This document shows, in pieces, positions 34,582-37,562 of a stretch of 37,562 bases of DNA. Position numbers and translations under genes: made by a program. Source of the DNA: Comamonadaceae bacterium (GTDB taxonomy: Bacteria > Pseudomonadota > Gammaproteobacteria > Burkholderiales > Burkholderiaceae_C); assembly GCA_947448745.1 (NCBI GenBank), contig CANFOQ010000028.1, forward strand, positions 1 through 37,562, read 5' to 3'. A model generated the notes under the pieces. It was not told where the DNA came from, ran no database searches, and was given only the letters and a program-made list of their open reading frames with translations. The first letter of the stretch is position 1. Each line of letters opens with the position of its first letter.

Positions 34582-35465
34582 TGTTTGAACTTCGGCTGCA
34601 ATGCCCGCAAACCCAGGTGGAGCTGATCAGTGACGCCTTGATCGCCTTGGATGCCTTGAGCGTATCGGTGGAAGACGCCGATGCCCACACCGATCAAGAG
34701 CAGGCTTTGTTTGGTGAACCCAATATGCCGGCACCCGCAGCGGGATGGTTGCGCTCGCATCTGATTGCTTTGTTTCCCGATGAAGCACAAGCCGCAGACG
34801 CCGCCAAGTTGCTGGCACTGCAAGCTTTCTTCGAAGACTGCGCATTGCTCAGCATCCATGCCGTGCCCGATCAAGATTGGGTGCGTTTGACCCAGTCGCA
34901 GTTCGAGCCTGTGCCCATCACGCCGTCTTTTTGGGTGGTGCCCAGTTGGCACGAACCTCCCACAGGCGCGCAATGGGTTTTGCGTCTGGACCCAGGTTTG
35001 GCCTTTGGCACGGGCACCCATCCCACCACGCGCATGTGTTTGCGCTGGATTGCCGAACATCCGCCTTCAGGACAACGTGTGCTGGACTATGGCTGTGGCT
35101 CGGGTATCTTGGCCATTGGTGCAGCCATGCTGGGTGCTGCCTCAGTGGACGCGGTGGATATCGATCCTGATGCGGTCACGGCGGCCCACGCCAATGCGTT
35201 GGCCAACCATGTGCAATTGAATTTGGGCATGCCCGAGGTGGCAACGGGTGTCTACCCATTGGTGGTGGCCAATATCTTGGCAGCCCCCTTGAAAGTGCTG
35301 GCGCCCTTGCTCTGCAGCCATGTTGCCCGTGACGGCAGCTTGTTGTTGGCGGGCATCTTGGAGCGGCAAACCGAAGAAATCAAAGCAGCCTACCAACCCT
35401 ACGTGAACCTCGAAGTGGCTGATTCCCAAGAGGGTTGGGTACTGATGCGCGGACAAGCTGTTTGA
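34581..35465 (+). CDS. prmA: Ribosomal protein L11 methyltransferase PrmA
   Basis: A 294-residue SAM-dependent enzyme that trimethylates ribosomal protein L11. Seen: an N-terminal substrate-recognition domain with ELRLQCPQ at its start, then LDPGLAFGTGTHPTTRMCL, the SAM motif VLDYGCGSGILAIGAAMLGA, VDIDPDAV, and VVANILAAPLKVLAPLL. The ATG at 34581 overlaps the accC stop; the in-frame codons upstream are inside accC. The accBC-prmA order is common in betaproteobacteria. Confidence 0.96.
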   Translation: MFELRLQCPQTQVELISDALIALDALSVSVEDADAHTDQEQALFGEPNMPAPAAGWLRSHLIALFPDEAQAADAAKLLALQAFFEDCALLSIHAVPDQDWVRLTQSQFEPVPITPSFWVVPSWHEPPTGAQWVLRLDPGLAFGTGTHPTTRMCLRWIAEHPPSGQRVLDYGCGSGILAIGAAMLGAASVDAVDIDPDAVTAAHANALANHVQLNLGMPEVATGVYPLVVANILAAPLKVLAPLLCSHVARDGSLLLAGILERQTEEIKAAYQPYVNLEVADSQEGWVLMRGQAV

Positions 35466-35499
35466 TAAGCTTTGTTCTTTTCTAAAGCCATAAGCTGCC

Positions 35500-36186
35500 A
35501 TGGCCATCGTCACCCTTTGTCCACAGTGTCAAACCGCATTTGCGATTCAAGCTGAGCATTACAGTGCAGCCGATGCTTGGGTGCGTTGCGGTCGATGTGC
35601 CCACGTGTTTGAGGTGGACCAGCACCTGTTTGAACTCGATGACAACAAGCCCCAGGCGGCAACTGTCGAGATGCCCTTGTCCATGCGTTCAGAGCCAAGT
35701 TTGCCGCCTCCTCAAGATTTGATACAGCCATGGGCATGGTCAGCGTTGTCGGTGTTGCTGGCGCTGTTGTTTTGCTTTCAAGCCCTCTTGTTTCAGCGCC
35801 ATCAATGGCGAGCCCAAAACCCCGAGTTGACCCCCGTGTTTCTGAGTTTGTGCCGCCACTTGGGTTGTGAGCTGCATTGGCCGATGGAACCCAACAATGT
35901 GTCGATAGAAACGGGTGGTTTCAAAACCTTGGGCGACAACCAATATGTATTCAGCGGCAGCATTAAAAATCAATCAGATTGGCCTTTGGCGACGCCGATG
36001 TTGGAGCTGAGCTTGACTGATGATCTCGACTCAGCGGTTGTGCGTAAAGCCTTTTCGCCAGAAGAACTTGGCCTGACGACTGTATTGCGCGGTCGTCGGG
36101 CACAATCATTCGAAATGCGGTTTGCCTTGGATCCAGCTTTGAGTACTTCGATGCAAGGCTATCGCGCATTTCTCTTTTACCCCTGA
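35500..36186 (+). CDS. Zinc-ribbon (MJ0042-type) and DUF3426 membrane protein
   Basis: A 228-residue protein. The N-terminus holds a four-Cys zinc ribbon (CPQCQTAF ... VRCGRCAHVF, about residues 7-37), then a linker, one transmembrane helix (about 77-98) and a DUF3426-type C-terminal domain with GSIKNQSDWPLATPMLELSLTD and a final TSMQGYRAFLFYP. This arrangement is a known conserved family after prmA in betaproteobacteria, with no settled function. The cytoplasmic ribbon and extracytoplasmic domain could link sensing or assembly across the membrane. The ATG at 35500 has no clear Shine-Dalgarno. Confidence 0.88.
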   Translation: MAIVTLCPQCQTAFAIQAEHYSAADAWVRCGRCAHVFEVDQHLFELDDNKPQAATVEMPLSMRSEPSLPPPQDLIQPWAWSALSVLLALLFCFQALLFQRHQWRAQNPELTPVFLSLCRHLGCELHWPMEPNNVSIETGGFKTLGDNQYVFSGSIKNQSDWPLATPMLELSLTDDLDSAVVRKAFSPEELGLTTVLRGRRAQSFEMRFALDPALSTSMQGYRAFLFYP

Positions 36187-36208
36187 ATTTCTTCTCTTAG
36201 GACTCAAC

Positions 36209-37093
36209 ATGGCCGTATTGATTTGTGGATCGCTGGCGTTTGACACCATCATGCATTTCGAGGGACGCTTCAAAGAGCAAATCCTGCCCGAACAACTGCA
36301 TATCTTGAATGTGTCTTTTTTGGTCCCCCAGTTGCAACGCGAGTACGGTGGCTGTGCTGGCAACGTGGCCTATGGCTTGAAGTTATTAGGTGGCGAACCC
36401 CTGCCCATGGCCACCCTGGGAAACGACGGTGAAAGCTACATGAACCGCTTGAAACATTTGGGCATCGCCACAGACTTTGTCAAGATGGTCAGCGACAACT
36501 ACACCGCGCAAGCCATGATCATGACCGACTTGGACAACAATCAAATCACAGCTTTTCACCCAGGTGCCATGATGCAAGCGCACACCACGCAAGTTGAGAA
36601 ACGCGCTGATATCAGCTTAGGGATCGTCTCCCCTGATGGGCGTGACGCCATGATTCAACATGCGGAGCAGTTTGCGGCTGCAGGCATTCCCTTTGTGTTC
36701 GATCCAGGTCAAGGTTTGCCGATGTTTGATGGCGACAGTTTGCGCCACTTCATCACCCAAGCCACATGGGTGACAGTGAACGACTACGAAGGCAAGATGC
36801 TGACCGAACGCACGGGTTGGGATGCGGCTGAAATTTCCAGCAAAGTCAAAGGCTTGGTCATTACCTTGGGAGCCCATGGCTGCGAGGTCTGGCAAGACCG
36901 CCAGAAGACCTTGGTGGCGCCGGTCAAAGCTGAAGCGGTGGTCGACCCTACTGGCTGTGGCGACGCATGGCGAAGTGCCTTGCTGTTTGGCCTAGACCAA
37001 GGTTGGGACTTGGTGCGTTGCGCCGAGTTGGGCAACAAAATGGGCGCTTTGAAAATTGCCAGTCGCGGACCGCAAAACTATGTTTTGGCATGA
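36209..37093 (+). CDS. PfkB-family carbohydrate/nucleoside kinase
   Basis: A 294-residue ribokinase-fold kinase. Seen: ICGSLAFDTIMHFEGRF at the start, YGGCAGNVAYGLKLLGGEP (the sugar-binding GG motif), TLGNDG, NDYEGKML, ITLGAHGCEVW, and the ATP/anion-hole motif DPTGCGDAWRSALLFG. The last normally reads DTxGAGDxF, so Ala is Cys and Phe is replaced here, while the catalytic Asp of GCGDA is kept. Overall it resembles adenosine-kinase-like members common in betaproteobacteria, but the substrate cannot be set from sequence. The start follows TAGGA. It is the last plus-strand gene. Confidence 0.88.
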   Translation: MAVLICGSLAFDTIMHFEGRFKEQILPEQLHILNVSFLVPQLQREYGGCAGNVAYGLKLLGGEPLPMATLGNDGESYMNRLKHLGIATDFVKMVSDNYTAQAMIMTDLDNNQITAFHPGAMMQAHTTQVEKRADISLGIVSPDGRDAMIQHAEQFAAAGIPFVFDPGQGLPMFDGDSLRHFITQATWVTVNDYEGKMLTERTGWDAAEISSKVKGLVITLGAHGCEVWQDRQKTLVAPVKAEAVVDPTGCGDAWRSALLFGLDQGWDLVRCAELGNKMGALKIASRGPQNYVLA

Positions 37094-37096
37094 AAA

Positions 37097-37122
37097 AACC
37101 CGGTGTGGTTAAACACCGGGTT
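37097..37122 (-). terminator. Intrinsic terminator between convergent genes
   Basis: A perfect 10-bp inverted repeat, AACCCGGTGT (37097-37106) and ACACCGGGTT (37113-37122), with a 6-nt loop. On the minus strand it is followed by a run of T residues (complement of 37093-37098), so it best serves the H1-like gene. On the plus strand the T run is weak, but the hairpin may also end the kinase transcript. Confidence 0.85.
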
Positions 37123-37144
37123 GTAGGCAAATACCGTTTGAATC

Positions 37145-37562
37145 TCAGGGCTTGCTGGCTGTTGGAAACGGCCAAGCTGCTTGAGGGTTCAAGGTGGTTT
37201 GCGCCACATGGTGAACTGCCGGAGCAGCTGCCTTGTGGGGTTTGGCTGCTGGTTTTTTAGCGGCTACTGGCTTTTTTTTTGCGGCCGGTTTTTTGGCTGC
37301 AGGCTTTTTAGCTGCTGCTTTTTTAGCGGCAGGTTTTTTAGCTGCTGCTTTTTTAGCAGCTGGCTTTTTGGCTGCAACCTTTTTCTTGGCTACGGGCTTT
37401 TTAGCTGCTGCTTTTTTAGCGGCGGGCTTCTTGGCTGCAACCTTTTTCTTGGCTACGGGCTTTTTAGCTGCTGCTTTTTTAGCGGCGGGCTTCTTGGCTG
37501 CAACCTTTTTCTTGGCTACGGGCTTTTTAGCTGCTGCTTTTTTAGCGGCGGGCTTTTTGGCT
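37145..37562 (-). CDS. Histone H1-like Lys/Ala-rich DNA-binding protein (N-terminus beyond window)
   Basis: The last 138 residues of a minus-strand gene that runs off the right edge; the start is not visible. The visible part is nearly all [14 protein letters not shown] and [13 protein letters not shown] units, followed by a short non-basic tail with [19 protein letters not shown] and the end PTASKP. This resembles bacterial H1-like (HC1/HC2, Bordetella BpH1-type) proteins that bind DNA without sequence specificity and compact it. Repeat number in such genes often differs between strains. The stop is at 37145-37147, followed by a good terminator. Confidence 0.85.
   Translation of the reverse strand, partial: AKKPAAKKAAAKKPVAKKKVAAKKPAAKKAAAKKPVAKKKVAAKKPAAKKAAAKKPVAKKKVAAKKPAAKKAAAKKPAAKKAAAKKPAAKKPAAKKKPVAAKKPAAKPHKAAAPAVHHVAQTTLNPQAAWPFPTASKP
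37374..37562 (-). repeat. 63-bp tandem repeat inside the H1-like gene
   Basis: The block starting GCAACCTTTTTCTTGGCTAC on the plus strand recurs at 37374, 37437 and 37500, an exact 63-bp period. The first two units are identical throughout; the third runs to the window edge with one difference seen near 37556. Each unit encodes 21 residues made of [13 protein letters not shown] and KKAAA elements. The array probably continues to the right. Confidence 0.92.

Noticed and set aside
1..37562. tRNA, rRNA, CRISPR, insertion sequence, prophage or secretion-system genes
   Set aside because: None were seen on either strand. Apart from the H1-like array and the DksA tail there are no long repeats, and codon use and gene packing look like core chromosome.

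Overview
The window is a chromosomal segment from a betaproteobacterium, most likely Burkholderiales, family Comamonadaceae (Limnohabitans-, Rhodoferax- or Polaromonas-like). This is inferred from protein sequence character, moderate-to-high GC, and gene order. No rRNA gene is present to fix the genus. No mobile element, CRISPR array or tRNA was seen.

Layout. (1) 1-3481: the end of an RlmI-type 23S rRNA methyltransferase, a His-rich COG0523 metallochaperone GTPase, and a DksA-family regulator carrying a 244-residue Lys/Ala-rich N-terminal extension, closed by a strong terminator. (2) 3482-21841: an AT-rich promoter region with a putative MraZ operator, then a complete dcw cluster in canonical order: mraZ, rsmH, ftsL, ftsI, murE, murF, mraY, murD, ftsW, murG, murC, ddlB, ftsQ, ftsA, ftsZ, lpxC. 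Most junctions overlap by 1-10 bases, which suggests translational coupling. (3) 21894-26016, minus strand: an RNB-domain exoribonuclease, a TonB-like protein, mtgA and ruvC, nearly gapless. (4) 26056-28725: rodA and tldD. (5) 28726-30055: aroG (DAHP synthase) behind a Phe/Tyr/Trp-rich leader peptide with a full set of attenuator segments. (6) 30068-32674: mpl on the minus strand, divergent from an unrecognised 196-residue protein and a TlpA-like thioredoxin. (7) 32761-37093: accB, accC, prmA, a zinc-ribbon/DUF3426 membrane protein and a PfkB-family kinase. (8) 37145-37562, minus strand: the 3' part of a histone H1-like Lys/Ala repeat gene that contains an exact 63-bp tandem repeat and runs off the window.

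Functionally the region is dominated by cell-envelope growth. It encodes lipid II synthesis (MurC-G, MraY, Ddl), two SEDS glycosyltransferases (FtsW, RodA), a class B PBP (FtsI), a monofunctional glycosyltransferase (MtgA), divisome scaffolds (FtsL, Q, A, Z), peptidoglycan recycling (Mpl), lipid A commitment (LpxC) and fatty acid initiation (AccBC).

The two most interesting non-coding signals are the aromatic leader/attenuator at 28758-28896 and a recurring start-site pattern. In the pattern, a -10-like hexamer lies 6-8 nt before the start codon with no Shine-Dalgarno, at seven apparent transcription-unit starts (lpxC, the RNB gene, rodA, tldD, the leader peptide, mpl and the 196-residue gene). 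It suggests leaderless mRNAs. All assignments are from reading the sequence; no database search was run.
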